Assembly: GCA_002067205.1 (NCBI GenBank)
Contig: MVQL01000229.1
Location: 82,641 to 146,640, forward strand
Reading direction: 5' to 3'
DNA from: Pelotomaculum sp. PtaB.Bin104
GTDB taxonomy: Bacteria > Bacillota > Desulfotomaculia > Desulfotomaculales > Pelotomaculaceae
DNA: 64,000 nt
Part shown: piece by piece, positions 1-7,826 of the stretch
How positions within the stretch are numbered: the first letter of the stretch is position 1
Layout of the letters: each line of letters opens with the position of its first letter
The notes under the pieces: model-generated
What the model was told of the DNA's origin: nothing
The model's database searches: none
What the model saw: only the letters and a program-made list of their open reading frames with translations
Position numbers and translations under genes: made by a program

Positions 1-1102
1 AGCCCTTACCTGTCCTGGCCCGGGCCGGACTAAGCTGTGTTTTGGCAAAGTTATCCCGTAACTGTTTATCCAGATTGATCCGGTCGTTGACAAGCACAAA
101 GCGAGGAGCTCTGATATCCGGATCAGCTATTATCTTTTTTACCAGCATTACCATGGTGAGAGATTTTCCGCTGCCTTGTGTATGCCAAATCACACCATTT
201 CGGGTACCCTTGCCATCTTCTCCTTTTATGCGTTTCATGGCAGCCTGTACACCAAAAAACTGCTGGTAGCGGGCAATTTTCTTGATATTGTTATCGAACA
301 GTATGAAATAACGGATTAATTCCAACAACCTCTCCCTGGAGAGTATGGAAATGATATTCCTGTCCTGCTCAGTAACTTTTCCGTCCGGACTGACATTATT
401 GCATTTTTCCTGCTGCCATTGATAGTTCTTTTCCCGCCATATACTAAAGTGTTCAGCAGGCGTACCGCAAGTACCGTATTTTACTGTGTTTAAATTCATG
501 GCTATAATGATCTGGGTAAATTTAAAAAGATGGGGGATATAGCCAGGCTGCCAGTTGCGTATATTCTGGTCAACTCCCTTTTCCACATCTATACCGGATT
601 TTTTGCACTCAATCACCACAAGGGGTATACCGTTGACGAGCAGCACTATATCCGGCCGCGCATACTTGCCGTTCGCCCTTTCAACCGAAAACTCATCTGT
701 CACCTGCCAAATATTGTTCTCCGGATGCTCCCAGTCAATGAACTTTAAATCAAAGGATTGACGAGCGCCGTCAAAAAGCTCCTCTTCATAGCTGTTGCCG
801 GAAATAAGCATGTCGTAGATGGTTTTGCTCGCCGACATCAGCCCGGTAACAAGCGGCACATCAATATCGTTAATGGCCCTACCGATAGACCGGTCGGAAA
901 AGGGCGTCTGCTTACCCCTATATACAAAAGACTGGCGTTGCAGAAACTCCCGCAAAACCTCTGGGAAAAGGACATTGGAAAGCCGTCCACGAAAGGTTTC
1001 TGCCTGTGAGCGGGGTATGTATTGATAACCTAATTTTTCTAATACTTTTATTACCCTGTTCTGGCTCTCAGGGCGTTCGTTGAATATGGTATGATTGGGC
1101 AT
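1..1102 (-). CDS. hsdR: Type I restriction endonuclease R subunit (N-terminal part, cut by window edge)
   Basis: The motor/nuclease subunit of a type I restriction-modification complex, which translocates DNA and cuts unmodified DNA. About 367 N-terminal residues are visible. The nuclease core (PD-(D/E)xK type) is seen as PDIVLLVNGIPLVVIECKKS, and the Walker A motif of the SF2 motor as TQGSGKS close to the left edge; the rest of the helicase lies outside. The ATG overlaps the stop of hsdS (TAATG), so the two are translationally coupled. It is the last visible gene of a minus-strand hsd operon. The visible part is intact. Confidence 0.93.
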   Translation of the reverse strand, partial: MPNHTIFNERPESQNRVIKVLEKLGYQYIPRSQAETFRGRLSNVLFPEVLREFLQRQSFVYRGKQTPFSDRSIGRAINDIDVPLVTGLMSASKTIYDMLISGNSYEEELFDGARQSFDLKFIDWEHPENNIWQVTDEFSVERANGKYARPDIVLLVNGIPLVVIECKKSGIDVEKGVDQNIRNWQPGYIPHLFKFTQIIIAMNLNTVKYGTCGTPAEHFSIWREKNYQWQQEKCNNVSPDGKVTEQDRNIISILSRERLLELIRYFILFDNNIKKIARYQQFFGVQAAMKRIKGEDGKGTRNGVIWHTQGSGKSLTMVMLVKKIIADPDIRAPRFVLVNDRINLDKQLRDNFAKTQLSPARARTGKG

Positions 1103-2409
1103 TAGATCACCTTCTCCGCGTTGACTCTCACAATTCCTGTCAGTAGCAGCTGCATCAGAGCTTTTTTCTGTTTTTTTAGCTCCTCAAGCTGTTTTTCGTG
1201 TAGATCAATTTCATGGTCAGCAGTAGATAAAATATTAGCGATGGCGGTTTGTTCAGGGAGGGGGGGGCACGGAATTAAAATCTTAGCAATGCTATTTTTA
1301 CTTATACCATATACAGAAATCCCATTTGCATGAATTGCAAATTGTTTTTTAACATTGGAAGTACCAAAACAATGTAGCTTAAAATCATCAGAAATCGAAT
1401 CATTTTTTGGGCGGGCAATTATTGTATGAAGACCAGCTATGAACGGAATGTTTTCTTTGTTCTTTACCACAACATATTTACATATTCCTTCATAATCCTC
1501 GGATGCATCCGCAAACACAACGTCACCATCACATAACAGACATTTACTGTTCAATTTATTTACACTAATTATTAATTTTGGAAGACAGGAATACTCAGCC
1601 CTGACATCAATGTATAACTTATTTGATTTATGGATGTCACCATAATGCAGATAGCAAATACCTTCATCACTGTTTAATTCATTTCTTGATGCTGAAAATC
1701 CACCTTCAAATTCGAACACATCTCCCATTTGTACCTCATGCCACTTGCCTATCAGCAGATTGTGCATTAGCCACTTTTTCTGCTGTTTTTTTGCGAAGAT
1801 AAGTCCATCTTTTAATTCGATGGCCTTGTTCCAAGTAGAAAGTATCTCAGCAATCTTTTCACATTCATTAGTGGAAGGAAGTCGCAATTCAAAGTCTAGA
1901 AACTGTGAAAAATGCACTCTTTGTTTTTCAACAAGACTGCCTGTTGCCATTCTATTATAAAAATTAATTAACTTATCGCTCTTAAGAAAATAATCCATAA
2001 AAATAATATGTTTTCTATCTTTACAGGAAAATACATCATAATACCCAGAAACTGAAATTGGATGTGTTCCTTTATATCTGGCAATAGCACCGAATCGAAG
2101 ATTCATGGGGTTATATACAAATTGATTTTCTCTGACAATCTTATATGTGTTTTCAGTTTTCTGAACCAAAAATCCCCTTTCATATCTTTCACTTTTTGGA
2201 ATAACACCATTCTCTATTGTAAGACTATGCAAAGGATAAGTTTCAGTATCAACTGTAAACTCAGATACTGCACTAAATAAGTTAACAAATTTATATTTAT
2301 CCCATTCACCTGACACAATGCCAATTTTTGTCTTTTTGTATCCCTCGGGTATATAGCCCTTTTGGATCTGCTCAATACGCTTTTGTATTTCTGGATTCAA
2401 TACTTTCAC
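1102..2409 (-). CDS. hsdS: Type I restriction-modification specificity subunit S
   Basis: The 435-residue specificity subunit, which recognises the bipartite DNA target for HsdM and HsdR. It shows the usual two variable target-recognition domains, each followed by a conserved helical spacer: 'IAEILSTWNKAIELKDG' around residues 185-205 and 'IANILSTADHEIDLHEKQLEE' with the terminal 'KKALMQLLLTGIVRV' near the C-terminus. The start is GTG. It lies 80 bp downstream of dinD and overlaps hsdR. The DNA here is more AT-rich than hsdM, as is common for exchangeable recognition domains. Confidence 0.92.
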   Translation of the reverse strand: MKVLNPEIQKRIEQIQKGYIPEGYKKTKIGIVSGEWDKYKFVNLFSAVSEFTVDTETYPLHSLTIENGVIPKSERYERGFLVQKTENTYKIVRENQFVYNPMNLRFGAIARYKGTHPISVSGYYDVFSCKDRKHIIFMDYFLKSDKLINFYNRMATGSLVEKQRVHFSQFLDFELRLPSTNECEKIAEILSTWNKAIELKDGLIFAKKQQKKWLMHNLLIGKWHEVQMGDVFEFEGGFSASRNELNSDEGICYLHYGDIHKSNKLYIDVRAEYSCLPKLIISVNKLNSKCLLCDGDVVFADASEDYEGICKYVVVKNKENIPFIAGLHTIIARPKNDSISDDFKLHCFGTSNVKKQFAIHANGISVYGISKNSIAKILIPCPPLPEQTAIANILSTADHEIDLHEKQLEELKKQKKALMQLLLTGIVRVNAEKVI

Positions 2410-2489
2410 CTACATTTACTTCAAAAGTTTCTGCTCTTTAATTCAGTTATCAAAGATTCTTGACAATTGAATTTTTGTTTATATAATCA

Positions 2490-3341
2490 TCACTTTTCAC
2501 TTTGTCTCATTTTTCCCGCTATTCTTTTTGGCTCTTTCTTTGAAAGCTGCTTTATGCTTTCATCGGGAGTGGGCAGGTCTTCGGGCATTGTTCCGTCCAG
2601 TTTTTTTATTGTATCCCTAACGGTTTTACCCACAATAAAATGAGTTTGGTTGGCATTTTCCTTCCCTTTTACCTTCTCTCTTCTGATTTTTTCATCAGTT
2701 TGGGTCGCACGGAACAAATTGGCCGCAAGCTCTGTGCTGCCCATATGATCAAGTATCTTTTGACTTTTCTTCAAGCCTTTTCTTTTATGTAATTCATTAA
2801 CACCCAGACCGCCGTAAAGTCCCTGATAGCCTTTGTTTTGAAAAACCGCGTATTCTTGCGAAGTTTCAATCCCCGCCATCTGCGCGGCTTCGGCCAGGGA
2901 TTTATTATGTTCACGGATTTCATCTCGAATAGCCAGGCGTTTTGCGTTTTCATCCAGTTTATTAAAATCATCCTGCAGCTCCTGCCGCCTGGTTTGCACA
3001 GCAAAATAGGTTTGTCCAAGCGCTACGACCCGCTTTCTCGGATCCGCATTTTGTACGATCAAATAACAGGCATAACGGGAAAGCTCGGTATCTTCAATTG
3101 CCCGTTTGGCGCCCTTAGCCAGTTCTATCATTTTCGTGACGTCACGAAAATGATCATCCACATTGATGTTACTGTTTTCACAGGCTTCCTTTGCTTTTTC
3201 CAGGACTTTATAGAAATTTTCCCACCGGGCATATTCAAGAACAGGAGCTAATTCCCTTGCCAGCCAGTATTCAGCCCCATATTCATTAATGTACTTAATT
3301 TCCTCAAAAGTTTTATCGCTATATTTTTGAATATCGCTCAT
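2490..3341 (-). CDS. dinD: DinD-like DNA damage-inducible protein D
   Basis: A 283-residue DinD-family protein. The N-terminal half resembles Bro-N/KilA-N-type proteins (WLARELAPVLEYARWENFYKVL) followed by the typical 'DTELSRYACYLIVQNADPRK' segment and the C-terminal 'ELAANLFRATQTDEKIRR' block. In E. coli DinD belongs to the SOS response and inhibits RecA filaments; the role here is not shown. Its ATG overlaps the hsdM stop (ATGA), so it is translated as part of the hsd operon, between methylase and specificity genes. Ribosome site GGGAG lies upstream. DinD is often found inside type I loci. Confidence 0.88.
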   Translation of the reverse strand: MSDIQKYSDKTFEEIKYINEYGAEYWLARELAPVLEYARWENFYKVLEKAKEACENSNINVDDHFRDVTKMIELAKGAKRAIEDTELSRYACYLIVQNADPRKRVVALGQTYFAVQTRRQELQDDFNKLDENAKRLAIRDEIREHNKSLAEAAQMAGIETSQEYAVFQNKGYQGLYGGLGVNELHKRKGLKKSQKILDHMGSTELAANLFRATQTDEKIRREKVKGKENANQTHFIVGKTVRDTIKKLDGTMPEDLPTPDESIKQLSKKEPKRIAGKMRQSEK

Positions 3342-4924
3342 AGTCCCAACTCCCTGAGATACTTGGCCATCTGTGCTTCCACTTCGGCAAGCTCCTTTTG
3401 GATATTGGCAATACTGGTTTTTACCTCTTCGATATCCACCAATGCCTCTTCCTCAAAAGTATCAACATACCGGGGGATATTCAGGTTATATTCGTTGGTT
3501 TTTATCTCATCAATGGTTGCCACGTGGGCGAATTTCTCAATATCTGCACGGTTCTCATAAGCTTTTATAATATTATCGATGTGTTTTGTCTCAAGCCTGT
3601 TCTGATTCTTATCTTTCCTGTAGCGAAGGTTGCCATTTTCATCCTTGCCGGAGGCGTCAATGAAAAGCACATCGTCACGGTTGCGGTTTTTCTTAAAAAC
3701 CAAAATGCAGGCCGGGATGCTGGTGCCGTAAAACAGGTTTGCAGGAAGACCAATAACTGCATCCAATAGATTTTTTTCAATTACGGCCTGCCTGATCCTT
3801 CCTTCAGACGCACCCCTGAATAAAACGCCATGGGGAGCAACGGCGGCAATTCTACCACCGCTTTTAAGGCTGGCTATCATATGCAGCAAAAATGCCCAGT
3901 CGCCTTTACTGGCAGGGGGAACTCCCCAGTCAAAGCGATGAAATTTATCAAGGGTTGCTTCCATCTTGAATTCTTTGCCTTTGCCTGTCATTTCGCCACC
4001 GGCATTAAAACCTGCCGCCCATTTGTCCTGCGAAAAGGGCATATTGGCCACGATGACATCAAACTGCATCAGATTTCCATCGGGATCTAAGTGCATGGGG
4101 TTGGCCAGGGAATCGCCCCAGTCAATCCTGGCGTCCATTATCTCATGGAGAAACATGTTCATTTTAGCCATAGACCAGGAAGACCCGTTCGTTTCCTGCC
4201 CATACAGCGCAAGAGTCTTTATATTACCATTTTCTTTTTCAATAGCTTTTTTTCCGGTTCTGATGAGCAGAGAGCCGGAGCCGCACGTTGGGTCATAAAT
4301 GGTGTCACTTATTTTGGGATTGACAATACGCGCCATCAGTTCCGATACTTCAGACGGAGTAAAAAAAGATCCGGCTTTTTTACCTGCTTGTCTGGCAAAC
4401 TCGCCGATCATATATTCATATGCATCGCCTATGGTGTCAGCCGCCACCTTGCCTTCCTCAGGCTGGATGGAAGAAGGGCGCAAATCAAGGGGTTCAAAAT
4501 CTTCAAGCATTTCCCTTAACCGGGTATTTTTTTGCCTATGATTGCCCAGCATGGCTTCACTGTTAAAGTCAATATTTCTAAATACACCTGTAAATAGTGA
4601 AGGATTATCATCTTCTATCCCCCGTAAAGCAATATTGATGAGTTCCCCCAAGTTGTCATTATATCTATTTTGATAAAGCCAGGAAAACCTATGTTTTTCC
4701 TTAATCACAAAAGGAAGTCTGTTTACCGCTCTTTGCACCCTTACCGGGTCACTATATTTTCCTCTTAACTCTTCAACCTTTTCCAAATAGGTATCGCTCA
4801 GATATTTTACAAAAAGGATAGGCAGGATATAATCTTTGTAATTTGCCGCATCTATCGCTCCTCTAAAAGTATTCGCACCTCTCCAAAGGGCTGCCTCGAT
4901 GTCTTTTCTCGTAGTGGCCATCAT
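3338..4924 (-). CDS. hsdM: Type I restriction-modification methyltransferase subunit M
   Basis: A 528-residue N6-adenine methyltransferase subunit. The N-terminal helical HsdM domain (residues ~5-160) precedes the catalytic N6_Mtase domain. Visible motifs are GSFFTPSEVSELM (entry to the catalytic domain), the SAM-binding DPTCGSGSLL, and the catalytic tetrapeptide NMPF in place of the usual NPPF/Y. The C-terminus is a coiled coil (EVKTSIANIQKELAEVEAQM) expected to contact HsdS. The start overlaps the end of the upstream S-like gene and has AGGAGGAAGT just upstream. Length and motifs suggest an active enzyme, although the M in the NPPF motif is a variant to note. Confidence 0.95.
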   Translation of the reverse strand: MMATTRKDIEAALWRGANTFRGAIDAANYKDYILPILFVKYLSDTYLEKVEELRGKYSDPVRVQRAVNRLPFVIKEKHRFSWLYQNRYNDNLGELINIALRGIEDDNPSLFTGVFRNIDFNSEAMLGNHRQKNTRLREMLEDFEPLDLRPSSIQPEEGKVAADTIGDAYEYMIGEFARQAGKKAGSFFTPSEVSELMARIVNPKISDTIYDPTCGSGSLLIRTGKKAIEKENGNIKTLALYGQETNGSSWSMAKMNMFLHEIMDARIDWGDSLANPMHLDPDGNLMQFDVIVANMPFSQDKWAAGFNAGGEMTGKGKEFKMEATLDKFHRFDWGVPPASKGDWAFLLHMIASLKSGGRIAAVAPHGVLFRGASEGRIRQAVIEKNLLDAVIGLPANLFYGTSIPACILVFKKNRNRDDVLFIDASGKDENGNLRYRKDKNQNRLETKHIDNIIKAYENRADIEKFAHVATIDEIKTNEYNLNIPRYVDTFEEEALVDIEEVKTSIANIQKELAEVEAQMAKYLRELGL

Positions 4925-5523
4925 ACTTCCTCCTCAGTGCTTGCCGCGATATTATTTATTACTGCAGCCATAAGCTTTCGATCTTCCTCAATCATATTCA
5001 CAAGCAGCTTTCTTCGCTTTTTATACAGCAGCCACATCTGACCAATGGCTTTTTGTTTATAGTAATCTATAGCGGGTATATCCAACATCGCTAACGATTT
5101 GGCGGATATAGATTTTATCGCTGCAGCCGAACCAATAATATTGCTATTTAGCCAGTTCATGCCCTTGTTTTCCAAAAGGCTGGCTATGTAGGCCGGATGA
5201 TAATCTTTAACCAACCGAATAACAAAAAGATTACTTGAAAACAGAGTGTTTGGCATATCTTCAATAATTAGAGTTGCAATGTCGGGATTCAGTCTCTTCA
5301 GTAAAATATCGTTCTGACGAATGAAATAGCTATCATCAACGGCGGTATGTCCTTTTATTTCTGAAGTACCTAGTATATCATTGAAAATCCCTAAATTATT
5401 AGGCTGAATAAAGTTATATCTAATCACACCTGTGGTGTTTGCTTTCCCCAGTAGCCTACCGCTGGGTAAACCATTTAATATATTAGCTATTTTGTCGAGT
5501 TTTACCTTCCTTTGCATCGTCAC
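4921..5523 (-). CDS. HsdS-like protein with a single target-recognition domain
   Basis: About 200 residues resembling one half of an HsdS subunit: 'KLDKIANILNGLPSGRLLGK' opens like a target-recognition domain, 'NSNIIGSAAAIKSISAKSLAMLDIPAI' matches the conserved end of one, and a helical spacer follows. It precedes and overlaps hsdM by 4 nt. A GTG at 5523 is preceded by AAGGG with good spacing; an in-frame ATG at 5562 lacks a ribosome site and an ATG at 5517 is also possible. It may be an auxiliary specificity half or a subunit in its own right, since the locus also has a complete hsdS. Confidence 0.7.
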   Translation of the reverse strand: MTMQRKVKLDKIANILNGLPSGRLLGKANTTGVIRYNFIQPNNLGIFNDILGTSEIKGHTAVDDSYFIRQNDILLKRLNPDIATLIIEDMPNTLFSSNLFVIRLVKDYHPAYIASLLENKGMNWLNSNIIGSAAAIKSISAKSLAMLDIPAIDYYKQKAIGQMWLLYKKRRKLLVNMIEEDRKLMAAVINNIAASTEEEV

Positions 5524-5585
5524 ATTTTCACACCCTTCAGCGGACGTTACGGGAGAACGCATTAAGCCACTCTAAGTCAATAGAA

Positions 5586-5621
5586 GCCAAAGCCACTACT
5601 ATTGTAAAGAGTGGCTTTGGC
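5586..5621 (-). terminator. 12-bp perfect hairpin between HNH gene and hsd operon
   Basis: GCCAAAGCCACT and its exact complement AGTGGCTTTGGC are separated by 12 nt. The hairpin lies about 90 bp after the HNH stop and before the S-like gene. There is no strong T-run, so it may be a processing or weak termination structure. Confidence 0.5.
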
Positions 5622-5707
5622 ATTTAGACAAATTAACCTTTTAAACTTTTACAGAAACGGGTCGTTATCGGGATTTTTCATTGTCTTATTCTTCCGTTTT
5701 TCAGCAG

Positions 5708-6037
5708 TTATAGCAACATGAAACCTAATGACGAATATGAACAAATCCAATTCGGCCAATTATCACTTTTACCCCGGTTGTTGCGCCAATGCAGCGGTTG
5801 GAGGTTATCCAGGTCATTTGTTCCACCCTTGGCTAGGGGTTTCTCATGGTCAATTTCCCAACCATAATCGGAATTGTCATTGCCGTAATCGGCGAACTTA
5901 ATCCACGCACCACACCGGTCTTTCCTGATCTCGCTTGGGTTATGTCCGGGGACGATGGTGGCCTTGTTCCATACTGCTAAAATCGTCCGCGGCCCAAATG
6001 ATTCATTCAGTAACGAGCGACTTGGTTGATGAGCCAT
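5708..6037 (-). CDS. Small HNH endonuclease
   Basis: A 109-residue HNH nuclease. Visible motifs are RKDRCGAWIKFADYG (usual zinc/structural start), YGWEIDHEKPLAKGG (core DH) and N-D-L-D-N-L-Q-P-L-H-W-x-N-N (final His/Asn part). The ATG at 6037 is chosen over the upstream in-frame start because AAAGGAGAGACT stands directly before it. It is monocistronic with its own promoter at 6245-6272. Small HNH proteins of this shape are widespread and mostly uncharacterised. It is far too short to be an IscB-type nuclease. Confidence 0.85.
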   Translation of the reverse strand: MAHQPSRSLLNESFGPRTILAVWNKATIVPGHNPSEIRKDRCGAWIKFADYGNDNSDYGWEIDHEKPLAKGGTNDLDNLQPLHWRNNRGKSDNWPNWICSYSSLGFMLL

Positions 6038-6237
6038 AGTCTCTCCTTTCCGAGACAAAGCGCATCCATCAGCAAAAACACAAATGCTGTTGCTTTTGAG
6101 TATGTTTTACGATATTATTGATTTTACAGAAAATATGAGCTGATCCTCAGCGCCAAGTCCAAGAGTGGCCTTTTCTTGGGCTTGTTTTTGTCTCTATTTC
6201 TTTCACTTCAGCCCTCCCTAGAAAAAGGCTGAACCAA
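6038..6237 (-). promoter_or_regulatory. ~200-nt leader of the HNH gene
   Basis: Between the promoter and the HNH ATG lies an unusually long 5' leader with short complementary stretches (TTCAGCC...GGCTGAA near the 5' end; CCAAGA...TCTTGG in the middle). No known riboswitch was recognised and no T-run terminator was seen inside it. A structured leader is an inference. Nothing else is seen between here and the cca gene apart from the promoter. Confidence 0.35.
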
Positions 6238-6244
6238 TAATTAC

Positions 6245-6272
6245 ATTATAACTAAGTAAATTTCTCTGTCAA
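6245..6272 (-). promoter_or_regulatory. Sigma-A-type promoter of the HNH gene
   Basis: TTGACA, 16 bp, TATAAT on the minus strand, about 210 bp before the HNH start codon. Both hexamers match the consensus. Confidence 0.75.
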
Positions 6273-6348
6273 CATGTTTTTCCTTATGTTAATGCTTAAC
6301 ATGGCTCTATTGTCCATATTTTTGCATGTATTTAAAAGAGTATGAAAT

Positions 6349-7767
6349 TCACCACCTCGTCGAATCCGGCGCGCTAAGATATTCTCCGGCCATTTTCAAT
6401 AGGACAGCGGGGTTATTTTTTTCGGGGTTTTCCAGCACTTCAGCCAACAGCCGCTCCAACAAGCGGCCAATTTCCGGGCCCGGCGAAAACCCGAGCGCAA
6501 GCAGGTCGTGGCCGTTGATAGCCAGGTCTTGTACACGCAGCGGCTGCTTTTCGCTGAGGATGCGGGCGATTTCCACCCGCATGGCCTCCAGCAGGGAGAA
6601 GTCATAGGGTGGGGCCGAGCCCAGGATATCGGCCCGCTGCAGGTCGAACAGGTCGGCCAGGTTATCCTCCCCTACCCGGCTGATCAGCCTCTTTAAGGTT
6701 TTGTCTCTGACTTTGGGGAAGCGGCTCATGTGCTCGGCCACCAGCATGGACACCTTTTCAATGGTTTTGTTGTCGTATTTGAGCCGTTTTAGGATCTCTA
6801 TGGCCATGGAGCCACCGGCCTGGTGGTGACTATAGAAATGACCTGCGCCTTTTTTATCAATGCTGAAGGTGCGGGGCTTGCCGATGTCATGCAGTAAGGC
6901 CGCCAAACGCACCGCCAGGCGGGGTGGAGATGCCTCCAGCACAGCCATCGCATGCTCAAAGACATCCTTATCATGGTGTTTGCTGTACTGCTCAAAGCCG
7001 GCCATCAGCACGGCCTCAGGCATCACCTGACCCAGCAAGCCGGTTTCCAGTAAAAGCCTGATCCCCTTAGCTGGGCGTTCGGAAAGCAAAATGCGGTTGA
7101 GCTCTTCCCGCACCCGCTCCGGCGCCACCCTTTGCAGCAGGTCATAGCGCTTGACGATAGCCTCATATACACTCCGGCTCATGGAAAACCCGAGCGTGCA
7201 GCAAAAGCGGACCGCACGCAGCATTCTCAAAGGATCTTCTATGATCCGCTGCTCCGCCTCATCGCTTGGGGAACGGAGTACCTGCTGCCGCAGGTCATCT
7301 GCGCCGCCAAACGGATCAATGAGAGTACCGGACGCATCAATGGCCATGGCGTTGATGGTAAAGTCCCGCAGGGCCAGGTCCTGCTCCAAACCGGACAAAC
7401 TGCTCCGCCCTGTCCCAGGCGCGTCACCCTTGCCGGCCGTACTGCCGCCCCTTTCCGCAGATGCCGCGGGCGCAACCCACTTGAAAGTCGACACTTCCAC
7501 GCTGAAGCCATCGATCAGTACCGCTATAGTACCGTGTTTTTCGCCAATAGGAACAGTTTTGGGGAAGTAAGACGCAATTTCCGAGGCTGTTGCCGAGGTA
7601 GCCAGGTCATAGTCCGCCGGCTCACTGCCCAGCAGCAGGTCCCGCACACAGCCGCCAACAACGAAGACCTGATGGCCTTGCTGTTTCAGTGTTCTTATTA
7701 TTTTTGCTACCCCATCAGGAATTCGCACCGGCGCCCCCCTCATTTCTTCACCGCACTTTCTTTCCAA
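6349..7767 (-). CDS. cca: CCA-adding tRNA nucleotidyltransferase with HD domain
   Basis: Adds or repairs the 3' CCA of tRNA. The nucleotidyltransferase head has FVVGGCVRDLLLG and the metal-binding DYDLAT, the RNA/NTP-binding part has 'RMLRAVRFCCTLGF' and the 'PERVREELNRIL' signature, and an HD domain follows (LAALLHDIGKP...HHQAGG). The length of 472 residues fits the HD-containing bacterial family; a low-complexity linker of about 25 residues after 'STFKWVAPAASA' is extra. The start is TTG at 7767; an internal ATG at 7743 is an alternative. It begins 60 bp after the TcA stop and may be read from the toxin transcript. Confidence 0.93.
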   Translation of the reverse strand: MERKCGEEMRGAPVRIPDGVAKIIRTLKQQGHQVFVVGGCVRDLLLGSEPADYDLATSATASEIASYFPKTVPIGEKHGTIAVLIDGFSVEVSTFKWVAPAASAERGGSTAGKGDAPGTGRSSLSGLEQDLALRDFTINAMAIDASGTLIDPFGGADDLRQQVLRSPSDEAEQRIIEDPLRMLRAVRFCCTLGFSMSRSVYEAIVKRYDLLQRVAPERVREELNRILLSERPAKGIRLLLETGLLGQVMPEAVLMAGFEQYSKHHDKDVFEHAMAVLEASPPRLAVRLAALLHDIGKPRTFSIDKKGAGHFYSHHQAGGSMAIEILKRLKYDNKTIEKVSMLVAEHMSRFPKVRDKTLKRLISRVGEDNLADLFDLQRADILGSAPPYDFSLLEAMRVEIARILSEKQPLRVQDLAINGHDLLALGFSPGPEIGRLLERLLAEVLENPEKNNPAVLLKMAGEYLSAPDSTRW

Positions 7768-7826
7768 AACTCCATGCCCCTGCGAACCTCAATCTATGAT
7801 GAAAATGACTCTACAACATATACTCA

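Noticed and set aside
6038..6237. HEARO/omega-RNA in front of the HNH gene
   Set aside because: The HNH protein is only 109 residues and lacks RuvC motifs of IscB/IsrB; conserved HEARO features were not recognised. Kept only as an unclassified leader.
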